Assembly: GCA_963920665.1 (NCBI GenBank)
Contig: OY987267.1
Location: 8,556,001 to 8,620,000, forward strand
DNA: 64,000 nucleotides
Direction: 5' to 3'
DNA from: Straminergon stramineum
Lineage: Eukaryota > Streptophyta > Bryopsida > Hypnales > Calliergonaceae
In this document: in pieces, positions 12,005-23,525 of the stretch
Position numbering within the stretch: position 1 is the first letter of the stretch
Layout: each line of letters starts with the position of its first letter
Program-made: the position numbers and the translations under genes
The notes under the pieces: model-generated
The model's database searches: none
Seen by the model: only the letters and a program-made list of their open reading frames with translations
Told to the model about the DNA's origin: nothing

Positions 12005-14561
12005 CTGCACACACGTGAAGAGTTCTGACTAAAGAGGGATCCACTTTCTCCTTGCATCTGCTGTCAATTCCTACTCGCTTTCAGTAACTTATATATCTAC
12101 CAGGGACATTGCACAGATGTAAAATATCTATATAAGCACAGAGAGGGCTATGCTAAGTGCTAACAAGCTGGGGGTGCTGATACCGGCAATTGTACAAGAG
12201 AAGGGGGATATTGATTCGAGATAAGGTGAGCTACAGTACATGTTTAGTGGAACACCGACCATAATTTGTAGCTACGGAACCAAGAAGGTTTCAAGCATGT
12301 AGTCAAATACAGTACATGGTCAAATTTTGCCGAAGTGCCTTCCTCTTTGTCGTGATCTAATTCCCACTATAGTAGTACCTATTGGGTTGTGTGCACCCAT
12401 GCATTGTTTTGAGTACCCACCCATCAGCAGCTGTCAAATAGGGTATGAAGGTCCATATCTCGAGGAGGATTTTGGGAGAAAAAACTATCCTTTATATGTC
12501 ATTGCGACGAACTCCCTTTGTCCATATTCGCCTTATTTTAGTCATTAGAAGCTTAAGTGCGTTATAACGTATTCTGTGTCCTCTACAGTGTGGACTGTGG
12601 ACTCCCAGGCGCTAAAATTCATGCTCTCAAACAAGACTAGTGTGCCATGTGCCGTTGCCACAATGGTACGTGTAGGTCAGCCACGGGAAAATGATTACGG
12701 GAAAATTGGAGCATGTCAAAAATAAGAAAAATTGTACAACTATTTCTGAAAATCTGAGAAAATTTCATTGTTAAAAATTCTGAATATTCGAAAATTGTTT
12801 TTGAGAAAATGTAGAAAAAAGGAACACATTCATGTATGAATAGAAAAAATCAAATCATTTCATCAAAGTGCTGAAAAATTAGGAAGAGCAACATGATGAA
12901 AACCAAGAAAATCAAATCAAGCTTCTGAATTGTCCAAATGCCAAAATTCAATTATTTTGACACCAAGGTGCCAAATTTGACCTAAACGTACAATATAGTA
13001 AAAATAGAAGTAATTTTTTAATTTCTTTTATTCATAAAAACTTTGAAATTCAATATCTTTTTTTGTTGTGAGTCGAAATGTCACTAAACAAAGCCCATGC
13101 ACCTTTCCTTGCAGAGGGCTTCTTGAAGATAGTTACCAAGAATGCAACCAAGGGACATACAGTCCCAATGATCTTGATGTAACAAAAAAAAACAAAAAAA
13201 CAAACCTTACTTAAGGTAACCACCATGGAATTTTGGATTCGAAAAATTCTATATTGAAAGGGAAGAGCTAGGAAACACAAAATATCATTATCCCTTAAAG
13301 AACATTGCAGACATCTACTATGTGATAGATGACTTCACATAAGTCTATGGGATGGAAAAAATGTTTTGTCATTCATATCTTAGAGTTTAAAATGGCAGCA
13401 AATAGAATAATGGGTAGTGACATTGGAAAGCAATGGTCATGGACGTGTCCTTTAAAGGTTACCCCCTATGTACATGATTGTCCAAAAAGTATCCACTTCC
13501 ATGTATCTAGGAGTTGAAATGTACTTTTTGAGACAAAGGGAGTAGAATTTTCAAAGCTTCGAGGAAGGAAGCAAAAACTATGCTATAAAAAAATATACCT
13601 ATCAAATATCTTTCAAAGGTTTTTATAATTGATTTCTGATTTGCAATGTGAATTTTCTAGTTTTAAGTTTGGGCACTAATGGCACTACTTGTGGCAACCA
13701 TTTTCCATTTTGAATCTACTAGTGATATATCTACATTGAGTTGATATGGAAAAAGATGAAATGTCCTAGCCAAAAGCATCAATGCCACATCTAACTACTT
13801 CTAGACTATTCAATGAATTATGGACTAAACCTCTGGAGATCTCCAAATAATAACATCAAGAAATCTCCCTATGTTTGTATAGATCTCCCAATGTTTTGTA
13901 TTGATCTTCCGATGTTTTGTATTATTCTCTAATGACTGTTTTTTTCTCCCAATGACCATTATTAATTTTGGACTTTCAAAAGTCCAAAAGTAGTTAAATG
14001 TGGCATATCATTCAAACAATACATATAGTTTGAAAAAAGGATGGCTTTTTCCCCAAAACCAACTTGTTTTCAAAATTTGTAAGATGTTTTGGAAAAAAAA
14101 TCTCTAAATCTATTTGAAGTGATAGCATTAAAAAAAAACTACATTTAGATGAGATTGATACAATGGCAAAATATTGTCCTAAAGAATTAACTCTTGCAGG
14201 GGATTATACATTTGTACATCATATATATTTTCATAAAGAACTATCAATAATTTGTAGCACACTGGAGTGGTGGTGATACAATGTGAAGTATGCCCCCCCC
14301 CCAAATAGCAAGACATGGAAGAGTTGAGCCATTTCAGGGAGCCATGTTGCATACCATGGCACCACACCACCAATGTGCTAAAAGTGTATATATGTTCTCA
14401 ATTGCATGCAGCACGTATATAAAAGTACAGGTATAACTTTTCTTTGTGCATCCTCTCTTAGTGCATAATATGCAATAAGAGAGTTTGTAGACAGTAGATG
14501 GACAGATGGGCCTGTGCCTGATTCAAGATGGAAAGCTAAATGTGGCCTCTCTAAATGCATA

Positions 14562-14607
14562 AACCTCTCTTAGTGCATAGTCCCAGCACCATGCACTAAG
14601 AGAGGTT
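14562..14607. repeat. Perfect 17-bp hairpin inside TNL intron 3
   Basis: The arm at 14562-14578 and its exact reverse complement at 14591-14607 are separated by 12 bases. Related copies of the 'CTCTCTTAGTGCAT' core occur at about 14,451 (direct) and near 14,535 (diverged), so this is a small cluster of inverted motifs. Function unknown. Confidence 0.7.
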
Positions 14608-14883
14608 CTCCTTGTACTAGCCTTCTGTTCACAAGGTGGATACTGTAGCTTGGTCCACGAAGAACACGAACCACTGCTGAATACTGAATAACGTACTAAT
14701 GAGGATTGAAGTGATGCACAAGCACTTTGCTGCATGCAGTTGGGTGACTCCAAAACTGTATTTATATTTGTGGTATGGATGTGTACTCAGATACAATGTC
14801 AAATACTGCATCGTTACAATAAATATAGGCAGATATACAAGCAAAAATACGTGGCACAAAGGGTTCATGAATGTGTTATTTAC

Positions 14884-15569
14884 CTGGTTCTTTGTCAGCA
14901 CCTTGGCTGCGGTAGTCGCTTCCCACAAGTGAGTTCTCTCTCCAGGGTGTTTCGGAGGCTCTTCCCAAGGAAGCGAAGACGCTCTAATGACAATATCTCT
15001 CCCCATGTCTCGAATCACATCATGCATACTCAACTTCCCCGCCTCCACTCGCACCAGCGACTTGTCCACAAGCCTGCGCAACACCAAGTGTGGACCTTTC
15101 GAAGTCGAACAGTACGCGCTGCAAGGGTTGCACGAGTTCCAAATCTCCATGGCTACTTGCTCACGCATCCCAATCAACAAACATGCGATATCTCGAAACA
15201 TCGCCTTGTCTCCAGTCGTCGGAAGACTGTCGTAACTAATTCGTAGTTGACTCTGAATGTCGGGATTCTCGTTCAACGTCTTCACGGCATCCAACCATAT
15301 CTCTCGGTCTTCGATTTCTCTTTTGTCGAACAGCGAAGCTCCAATCAGGGTGAGGGCTAACGGATGCCCCCCGCACGCATCAGCGACTCTCTCTGCCAAA
15401 TCATGAAACCCTTCGCTTGGTGTTTCGCTCAGAAACGCATGCCAGTTGAAGAGGAGCCGCGAGTAAATGGGATTCAACACCTTCACTTCGTATATGTTCT
15501 TGCAATCCGTTGATGTCAAAGTAGAATTCAAGACGTCTCGGTGTCGGGATGTAACGATAATCCTACTAC
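14884..15569 (-). CDS. TNL exon 3: RNBS-B to MHD
   Basis: The exon begins with the RNBS-B motif 'SRIIVTSRHRDVL'. It then holds the GLPL-equivalent 'GGHPLALTLIG', an RNBS-D-like 'FRDIACLLIG', and the MHD motif in 'LSMHDVIRDMGRDIV'. It ends at a GTAAAT donor (phase 0), so the NB-ARC is complete apart from the upstream TAA. The following 2,879-bp intron (12005-14883) is the longest of the gene and contains a short perfect hairpin near 14,562-14,607. Confidence 0.88.
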
Positions 15570-16028
15570 CTGGAGAGAGGTGTTGAATTGGATGTCAAGA
15601 ATTCGAAGGTTCATTGACTAGGTACGATCCTTGTTATGAGAAATATCATGTCTAGTCATGGAAGGTTCTCCTTCACGTTACCGGACATAACCTAAGTGGC
15701 TGGATTTTGTTCAATCACGTTCAATCAAGGGCTACAAAAGAATGACACCATAATGCGAAACACTAGCGCAAACTCCTTCTCAAACAACATGAAGATAAAC
15801 AACATTGTATTGAAACAACACTAAGAGAATTTTCAACCTCCCTGCCAACTGGTTGAAACAACATCCCTATTGTTCCGATTTTGTTTTTCAGTTGTTCCCA
15901 GACGTGAATACTAGTTTCATTGTTTATCAGCAAGGTGTCAAGAATTTTAAGTTTTATAGGGAACCATTTTTCTAATCATCAATTTTTTAACAGTAACCCA
16001 TCATGTGACAACAAGTATGCTTTAGTAC

Positions 16029-16489
16029 CTGGAGAAAGTTGTTGGAAGTCAGGAATTAGATTCAGAAATTGTTTGATGTTGTCTATGTCATCAACGATGA
16101 TGAGCGCTCTTCTGTTTTTGAAGGTGTGGAACCAGTAGCTGTACTTTTTGGTGCTGGTAGTCATCTCTTCTTGGATCAAGTCACGTACAAGCTGTCGTTG
16201 CAATTCTAATGGCCCATTTGATCTTACATCTTTCAAAAAAGAATGATAATGGAAACTGCGAAGAGAGACAAAGTAGTTTTAGATTTCAGTGGCAAGAGTG
16301 GTCTTGCCGATACCACCCATACCAACTAAACCTAGAATCCCCACTTCATTAGAATTCATCTCGTGAATTCTGTCAAGGACTTCCTTCAGTGGCTCTTCTA
16401 ATCCAAATTGGTGTGTTTGGGGTTGAAAATCAGTCGGCATTTCTGTATGCACTGTGTTTACTATACTTCTTATCAATTGCTTCTCATCC
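16029..16489 (-). CDS. TNL exon 2: NB-ARC P-loop to kinase-2, with in-frame TAA
   Basis: The acceptor TTGTTGCAG precedes 16489. The exon encodes a TNL-type linker, the P-loop 'GMGGIGKTT' (residues 266-274), an RNBS-A-like 'FFKDVR', and the kinase-2 Walker B motif 'ALIIVDDID'. It ends at a GTACTAAA donor in phase 1. TAA at 16279-16281 interrupts the frame five residues after the P-loop Thr. On both sides the frame and the motif spacing are normal for a TNL, and no donor lies between the P-loop and the TAA, so splicing would not remove it. Confidence 0.85.
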
Positions 16490-17120
16490 CTGCAACAAAT
16501 TTCTCACAAACACACTTCATCAACTTTTCTTTCTTTTAGTACAATGAAAAGACTTCAATGATACAACATAAATATTTACATACTAAATGTCAAATGTATA
16601 TTTATATGATAAAGGAGTTGTTTATTTTGTTTTAGTTGTTTTAGTTGTATCTTAGATTGCCCAAGTGCAATGCCAATGGACATGCTTGGTATCATGGGAA
16701 AGTCCTCAAAGAGGTTGTGCACAATTGAAAGTTTCCTAAATTTGAACAAATTTGAACATTCAAGGTAGAAGATATTTGGGGAGTCATGGTTCTCTACCAA
16801 AACTTTTGAACTAGCTGAAAACATAGTATGTGCTTGCACTAGACCTTCTATGAACATGTCATGTCCCTATTTTCAAGGTAGAATTTCAGGAAATTTGAGG
16901 AATTTGGAATTTCAACGACTTTGAATGAAGAACTGTGACTCCCCTTCAGAACTTCAAAACAAATTCGTCACAACAAACTGAAAACAAGAAAAGTATTAAA
17001 CTGGGGATTTTAGCACGGGTTGGGCGAATGTAGTTGTGGCAACTTGACACCGACCATACAGCTACGACGCAGCTACAGATGCAGCCCTAAAATTTAGGCC
17101 CAAAGGATGAAGCGGCTCAC

Positions 17121-17749
17121 CCATCAAATTCATCTATTCGGAAGCCCCGGCGTTCCGAGATATCCCAGAGCGCTTGCTTCCAGAGTTCGATCTTCTCCTG
17201 CCTCCCACGCTTGCGGTGTTTGCGGAAGCCTCCGGCAAATGGGCCCTTGTCAATCCACCGCAAATCTTCCGGCTTGACGTTGTAGAAAACAGGGAGAATA
17301 ATGTGATTACTTTGTAACATGCTGGTCAGCTCCTCGAGACAGTACTTCGACTCCGCATAGCGCTTGGAGAAGATGGCCACATGCACACAGGCGCCGCTCA
17401 GTGCTTCAGCGATGGAATCGAACACATGGCGCCCTTGCCCGATGGACTTCGCATCTAAGAAGGGGTGGAACCCCGCTTTGCAGAGAGCATCAGTGAGGTC
17501 CGCAGCGAACGTCAGTTTCACATCTGGTCCCCGGTGGTTTACGAAAACATCGTACTTGTGCAGAGGACGTTCCCCCTTTTCCTTTTTTGAATCCTCCAGA
17601 TTCTGTAGCGCTTCCGCATCAGTATCAATGTCGGTAGCAAGCTCCCTCGCAGCATGCCATCTATTTTCAAGCTGGAAAATTTTCGCAAATATCCAACCCA
17701 ACACTATCGTTAAAATGAACCATACCCCCGAAACAATGATTGGCCACAT
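17121..17749 (-). CDS. TNL exon 1: signal anchor and TIR domain
   Basis: Residues 2-24 are a hydrophobic segment starting right after the initiator Met, followed by basic and acidic residues, consistent with an N-terminal membrane anchor. The TIR domain begins at 'KYDVFVNHRGPDVK' (residue 65). It contains 'FSKRYAESKYCLEEL', where the Glu at about residue 140 matches the catalytic Glu of plant TIR NADases. The exon ends at a GTGAGC donor in phase 2. An ORF could be extended upstream only through a TTG, so the ATG at 17749 is preferred; an in-frame TAG lies upstream at about 17,807. Confidence 0.85.
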
Positions 17750-18960
17750 GGTTTCGAGATCAAGCAGTCCAACACTCAATAAAAAGGTGTCTGTCCAAGA
17801 ATAGAACTATCAGTAAGTTGCTGACCGTCTTTGGTTCACGGGACTCCGAAGGAAGAAGAAAACATTTGACTTCTTACTAGCTTTTAGACGGATCACCCAT
17901 CGAGCATGACCTCATACGTCAAGGGGTTGCCACTTAGAATAATTCCATGCCTCGGCTGTAAGTGAAAGCTGATAGATGTGGCACTGATAAAAGTTGCAGT
18001 AAGTACTCAATCCAATGTATTCACTAATTCGTAACAGACTCTAATTCCAGCATATAGCCATCTACAGAGATAAATATCGCAAAATTACTGTATACTCTTA
18101 GCGAGGTGTACTAGCTCGAAAAACGATGCCATATACATAGACACGACGCCGATGTTAGATTACCGACAACAATAGCTACTTCATCCAGTGATCGAGAACT
18201 TGAGAATGAAGTGATATACAAACTCCTGCACAAGAAACTGCAACATGCACGCTAGCTGATGATGGCTATCCCTCGCGAAATCCTGGCCCCATAGCCAACA
18301 ACGCTCGAAAAGCAAACCTGGTGAAATGACCCACTGGGCGGGCCGGGAGAATACAGACAGAATGCAACGATGCAGGAAATGAGGTAAGTTAAGTGAGGGG
18401 TCTGTAAGACTGACTGACTAAGTCGTCGCCATTATTAGTGGTGACGAAGAAGTGCCGAGGAGCTTGGAGGGCACAGCAAAAGACCATTTTTTGTCTGTGC
18501 GGGAGCCCAGAAGTGCCGAGCTCGAGCTCGATCGTGAAAGTAACATGGGAAGTGCCGTCAACTTAGCAAAGGGGCAGTTTCTGCTGCTTTTCTGTAACCC
18601 ACGCACAACTTAACGTTGCAATGCGTCCATACAGGGCGGACTGGGGATGCTCTCATAACATCGTTAAGCAGCTGGAGGTATCATTCGCCCCTATAAGCTT
18701 ATCCTGTAACTTACCTGGGGTGGGGGAGCATAAAGTTAAAACCAAGTCTCTGCAGGCATTGGCCGGGCGGGTAACTTGCTGTCGGCACCGTCTGGCCGGG
18801 TTCTAACTGCGCTGCCACGGCACTGTACAACGTGGGGCGTGGTACAGTTAGAGCGCATTCAAGATAAATGCTCTCAATAAGTTATAAATACAACCATATA
18901 ACTTATTCAATGTATTCATGAGCACATAAGCTTATTAGAGTTAACCCTGGAACGTCCAGA
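17750..18960. other. Upstream region of the TNL gene
   Basis: The promoter and 5' UTR of the TNL gene should lie here. Local GC content is higher between about 18,250 and 18,850 than in the AT-rich DNA beyond. Two short ORFs there (18418-18606 minus, 18621-18806 plus) have no recognisable features. I cannot pinpoint a TATA box or transcription start. Confidence 0.4.
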
Positions 18961-18964
18961 CTCA

Positions 18965-19510
18965 TCTCCAAAATTGACAATTTGAGAAAAATTATTATAA
19001 AGTGCTATTTGGAAGTATATTTTGGAATTGACATACAAAAGGAAGTTGTAGATTGTGAGTTCTAGATTCCATTTGCAGAGTTAGATTCACCAATGCTATT
19101 GTCAATATTTTTTTTATAAAATTTGAAAGGAAAATTTCAAAATTCCTTCAAAATTTGATTACAAGAAAATATTATCATTTGTTGAGTAAAATTTGTTGGA
19201 ATGGGTTTGAAAGGAGGTTCTCTTCACATGGTGATTGTTTGAAATTTTTGTGTTCTTAAAATCTAGGACCTCATTTTGGCAAATCTTGTTTCAAACTAAA
19301 GTCAATGCAATTTGACCACTTGACATACTTATACATTTCTAATTTTGGAAAAATATGTACTCTAATAACACCAAATCCAACCCTTAACTAGGACAACAAC
19401 TTGAGAATGTATTTCCACAAATTAGGATGACTTTCATCCAAGCAGGAATGAGAAGATACAATAGTTTCAATTTGTTCATCATCCACTTTTTGGACATTGG
19501 AGTGCTCCAA
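18965..19510. repeat. Direct repeat R1, copy 1
   Basis: This stretch matches 21,535-22,085 in the same orientation over its whole length with scattered substitutions and small indels. Shared blocks include 'TTGATTTGAG'-like starts, 'ACATGGTGAT', 'TTTGAAATTTTTGTGTTCTT' and 'CACAAATTAGGATGACTTTC'. It is non-coding. It is probably a decayed transposable-element segment; the family is unknown. Confidence 0.75.
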
Positions 19511-21534
19511 GGTTAATAGTAAAGTTCGTCCCATGTTTGTAAACAAGCATCAAAGGAAGGTTTAACTAAGAATATTACAAAAGAAACATGGCACCAAATT
19601 CAATCAAACTTAGTGTTTTTTTTTTGGTTTTCAAACAAATAGTTATATGGCCTTTCTTTCAATTTCCTAGCTCCTTCATTTGGGGGATGTGAAGTGAACG
19701 AAGTCAATTATGAGTATGCAATTTTGAATATGTAACTTTTGTATGCAATATTTGTATGTGTTAGCTCTATATGATGGATAAAATGAGGTTTTGGAAACAT
19801 TGTGGTAATAATGTGCAGGGCCATGATGACAATCTGGCATTTTTTAACACATTTACCCTCTTTTTTTCTATAGGCTTGAAGCTACCCATTTTTTTGGAGG
19901 CAATTGGGTATTAAATTGACTAGAAAAACCCAATGATTGGACCCAAGTTTTGGGTTGGGGTGAACTGACCCCCTCACTTGTCCCCAAGGGAAAAATCTGA
20001 AATTTTTTATTTGTCACACATGATCAAATTTGCAAATTTTGAATTCATATTTGAAATCAGAGACCTCAAATTAGCCAAGAGAGGTGTAGAAACTTAATTA
20101 ATGAAGTACAAAATAAGGGATCTTTTTTTTATGTGGACCTTTGGATTGACTTGGGGGGATGAATAAGGGGCTCAATTCACCTTGGAGAGTTTTGGTGCTC
20201 CAAGGAGTTTCATCTTGTGTTTTTTCCAAACTCCAGCTCTTATTCCATTTCATTTGTTTAAAAAAAACTAAAACTCCAACTCTTGGCCCCATAATGCACA
20301 CACTTTACAATTTAACTCTATTGAATACAAATGCTCATATACTCATTTTGAATGGGCATGCATTCAATGTGTTGTAAAGTGATGATTTGATTGTTTGCAA
20401 AATGAAACTTGTTGAGCCTTTCAATTCAAAATCATTATAGAGTTTGTTGTTTATTCATGATTGATAGTAGGGAGGGAGTGTATGCTACTTGTTGTTTGCA
20501 TTTGTTTTGGAAGGACGAGAGGAATTGAAGTAGATTATTTTGATAGTGATAGACATGTATCTCTCTCTCTATATTTATTTATTTATATTTATATTTATAT
20601 TCATACTCATCCTTGAAAATGTCTCTAGGTTTGTTGTTTTTTCATTTATTTAAGGGAGGTGTCATTGAAATGGGTTGCTTTACTCTTTTTGAAATGGTAG
20701 TAGATTAATTCATTGCCATCTGTGTTTAATTCACTTACAATATAATCAAATCTAATTTCGTTTATTATAAAATAAAATAAAATTCTTAGATGCCTAGACT
20801 GCTTCCAAATTAAGAAAAAAATATGAATTTCTGAAATGGTTCTTAAAATCATGCAAAATAAATTTCTTTATAGAAAAATGATGATTGCAAGCAACATTAA
20901 AAACTTACACACAAAAAATGAATCAAAACCTAAAACCACGAGTGAGCACTTAGTAATGTAGAACCCCATCTCCATGAATGGAAGGCCTTAACCCCTAAAA
21001 GCCCAAGGGGTTTGGACAAAACACAAATGTGTTATAAAATACAAGTTCTATAACTTTTTTGAAGTTTGCATCAACAAAGATAATGTGAAGCACAAAAATT
21101 AGAAAGTATCCATATGGTCAAAATTATAAAAATACCTTTAGATTCTCTTCAAATGAATTTTGAAGATATAACTTCAAAATCTCCCCCAAAATACAATTTC
21201 TCTCTTTAGCGTTGGAATTTTTTTACTAATCAAAATTATGGTTTCTAATGATTTGTGAAAAAATGCATCAAATCTAGTAATGAGAACACCAACACACTCC
21301 CCAAATAGTAAGTTTTTCAACACTAGGCAAATCCTAAACACTTCATGTTGTTTGACCTTAGCCATCTTAGTTCTCAATATAAATATTGAAAGACAACCAA
21401 GTAATTTAATTTTGAAAAAAAAATTGAAAAAAGTTTTTTTTGCCCAAAAATACTGCATGTAGTCAAGCAAAGACAAAAAAATGGTCGCTAGAGTACTTAG
21501 GGATTGACCCTTAAATATATAGAGTGTTTTCTAG
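19511..21534. other. AT-rich DNA between the R1 repeats
   Basis: No gene is visible. There is an AT/TC microsatellite-like tract at about 20,558-20,605, and many homopolymer A and T runs. The ORFs found here are short and low-complexity. Confidence 0.6.
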
Positions 21535-22085
21535 AATTAATGATTTGAGAAATACCATGATAAAGTACTATTTGGAAGAATATTTTGGAATTGATAGACA
21601 AAGAAAAGTTGTACATTTTGAGTTTTAGATTTATCTATACAGTTTGATTCACCAATGCTATCACCAATGTTTTTTATAAATTTTGAAAGGCAAATTCCGA
21701 AATTCCTTCTAAATCCAATTACAAACAAAATACTATCATTTTTTGAATAAAATTTGTTGGAATGGATTTGAAATGAGTTTCTCTTTACATGGTGATTTTT
21801 TGAAATTTTTGTGTTCTTTAAATCTATGACCTCATTTTTGCAAATCCAATTTTGAAATAGTGTCAATGCAATTTTGGCTTGGTCAATTACTTGACATACT
21901 TCCACATTTGTAGTTTTAGAAAAAAATGTATTCTAATAACATAAAATCCAACCATTAGATAGGGCATCAACTTCTTAAAGAATCTCCACAAATTAGGATG
22001 ACTTTCACCCAAGCAAAAATATATGAGAAAGAAAAGTGAGTTTGAATCTATTTGTCTTTCAATTTTTGGACACTGGAATGATAAA
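21535..22085. repeat. Direct repeat R1, copy 2
   Basis: Second copy of the repeat at 18,965-19,510, same orientation. To its right lies the sequence that a solo LTR entered at 22,249. Confidence 0.75.
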
Positions 22086-22243
22086 GGGCTAATCTTGTAA
22101 ACACGGACTAGTCACCATAGAAATCATCCTTTTTGGTACATGATTATGAATCTACTATTTAAAAAACCAAACCAAACATTCCTTAGAGGTTATCGAATTA
22201 TTGTATAAGATCTCCCCTTTTCATACAAAATTCCAAGGATAAA

Positions 22244-22248
22244 CATGT
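22244..22248. repeat. Left target-site duplication CATGT
   Basis: CATGT lies immediately left of the LTR that starts with TG at 22,249. The same five bases follow the LTR at 23,521-23,525. Confidence 0.85.
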
Positions 22249-23520
22249 TGTAGAATACCGATTAGTATTTTTTGTTATAAATTTTTGGTTGATTTTTATG
22301 TGTCTTTTATTGATTTTGAGTGTTTGTTTTTGAATTTTGTGTCTTAATTGTGTGATTTATTGGGCTGGTTGAATTCTATTTGGTGTGTTTTGGGATGTTG
22401 AATGAATGTGGAGTGTGATTGTGCTGATTTGGATGGATGGTTTCCTAATTGGAGCGGTTTGGCTATCCAGCCAAGTTTTGAAGTTTTCTGGTTTGTAATC
22501 CAATTGGGTGGTAGTTCTATCCAAGTCGGATTTTTAATGGTGTGTATGTCAAGTCTAGTTGGCCAGTCGGTGAGTTAATTCCAATTTGGAATCATTTGTG
22601 TTGAGGTGGTTGCCTTTGTAGTTCCAATTTGGTAGTTAACTGGTAGTTGGGTTGTCTCTTCCAAATTAGTAACCACCAAGTTTGGAATTCCTATTTGGTT
22701 TGATTTTTATTTCATTTGTCTTTACCCACTGATGAGAGTTCCAGTTGGAGTCCCAGCCAAGTTGTGATGTGTATTTGCGTTTATTTTATGTGCAAGTTTG
22801 TGTTTGTGAGTGAGGGAATGCTCATGTTAATTTGGAGTTTTATGTGTGATTGTGTGTGTTAATTGATTTAATTGAGTAATGTGTTTGTATGGTTCAAAAT
22901 GGAGATCTTTGTGTCCTAGTTGGAAAGGACTAAAAGTGGAGAAGATTATGTGTTAATGTGGAATTTAAATATGTGGAGGTTGTGCTATGAAGAAGATGGC
23001 GAAGTGATCTAATCGGAGATTTATGAGAACCTAGTTGGAAGTTGTAGTGAGGAGAATCAAGTATTCCAACTAGGATAAAGAGAAAAATTAAAATTAAATA
23101 ATAAATTAAAATTAAAATGTATGTTTGGGTGATGAGAATGAGTGTGGAGAATGTTCTAAGTTGGATTGTTGTGAAGCAAAGGGTAGAACTGATTGGAGAT
23201 TTTTGAGAGGACATTGATTGTAACGGTGATTTAATCACCAATTCATAAATAAAAATAAAAGAGTATGTAAGCTGAATTGGTGTGTTTGATGGAATGTGAC
23301 TTGTACTAATTTAAGTCAACATCCAAATTGGATTTGTAGTGTCGTTGTAGTTATGTTTTTGGGTATAGAATTCCAAGTTGGGTTATTGAATAAGTCAAGT
23401 TATTTGATTTTAGATATAGAACCTATTAGCATAGAAATATCCTACTTGACTGTCTCCCTTGGAACGAACTTATTATACTAATAGGATAGTTTCAGATTCG
23501 GTCATTATCCTTTTTCAACA
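22249..23520 (+). mobile_element. Solo LTR (1,272 bp), copy 1
   Basis: The element starts TGTAGAATAC and ends TTCAACA (TG...CA), and is flanked by perfect 5-bp duplications (CATGT). A related sequence at 56,539-57,884 has the same ends and similar sequence throughout. There is no internal retroelement coding region and no second LTR next to it, so it is a solo LTR left by LTR-LTR recombination. The family cannot be named without its internal part. The 61-codon ORF near its right end occurs in both copies and is part of the LTR, not a gene. Orientation is arbitrary but identical to copy 2. Confidence 0.85.
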
Positions 23521-23525
23521 CATGT
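23521..23525. repeat. Right target-site duplication CATGT
   Basis: Five bases identical to 22,244-22,248, directly after the terminal CA of the solo LTR. Confidence 0.85.

Larger units (their letters stand above)
6817..17749 (-). pseudogene. TIR-NB-ARC-LRR receptor with two C-terminal FAMeT domains (one premature stop)
   Basis: Seven exons join with consistent phases: 17121-17749, 16029-16489, 14884-15569, 10853-12004, 9158-9745, 8601-8711 and 6817-7812. Together they give 1,541 codons. Order: membrane anchor (residues 2-24), TIR (65-205), NB-ARC (about 235-520), LRRs (about 620-960), post-LRR beta-rich region (977-1172), linker, then two FAMeT-type domains (about 1215-1370 and 1385-1535). 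TNLs are plant immune receptors whose TIR acts as an NADase once activated. The first ATG after an upstream in-frame stop is at 17749. The only break is a TAA at 16279-16281 (codon 280), where TNLs usually have the Tyr of an 'IYN'-like motif. The gene is therefore either a recent pseudogene or encodes a TIR plus P-loop fragment. Exon joins are inferred by eye. Confidence 0.85.

Noticed and set aside
23296..23481. 61-codon ORF conserved at 57660-57845, suggesting a small conserved protein
   Set aside because: Both copies lie inside related LTRs near their 3' ends. Conservation reflects shared LTR ancestry, and no initiation context or known family supports a protein.
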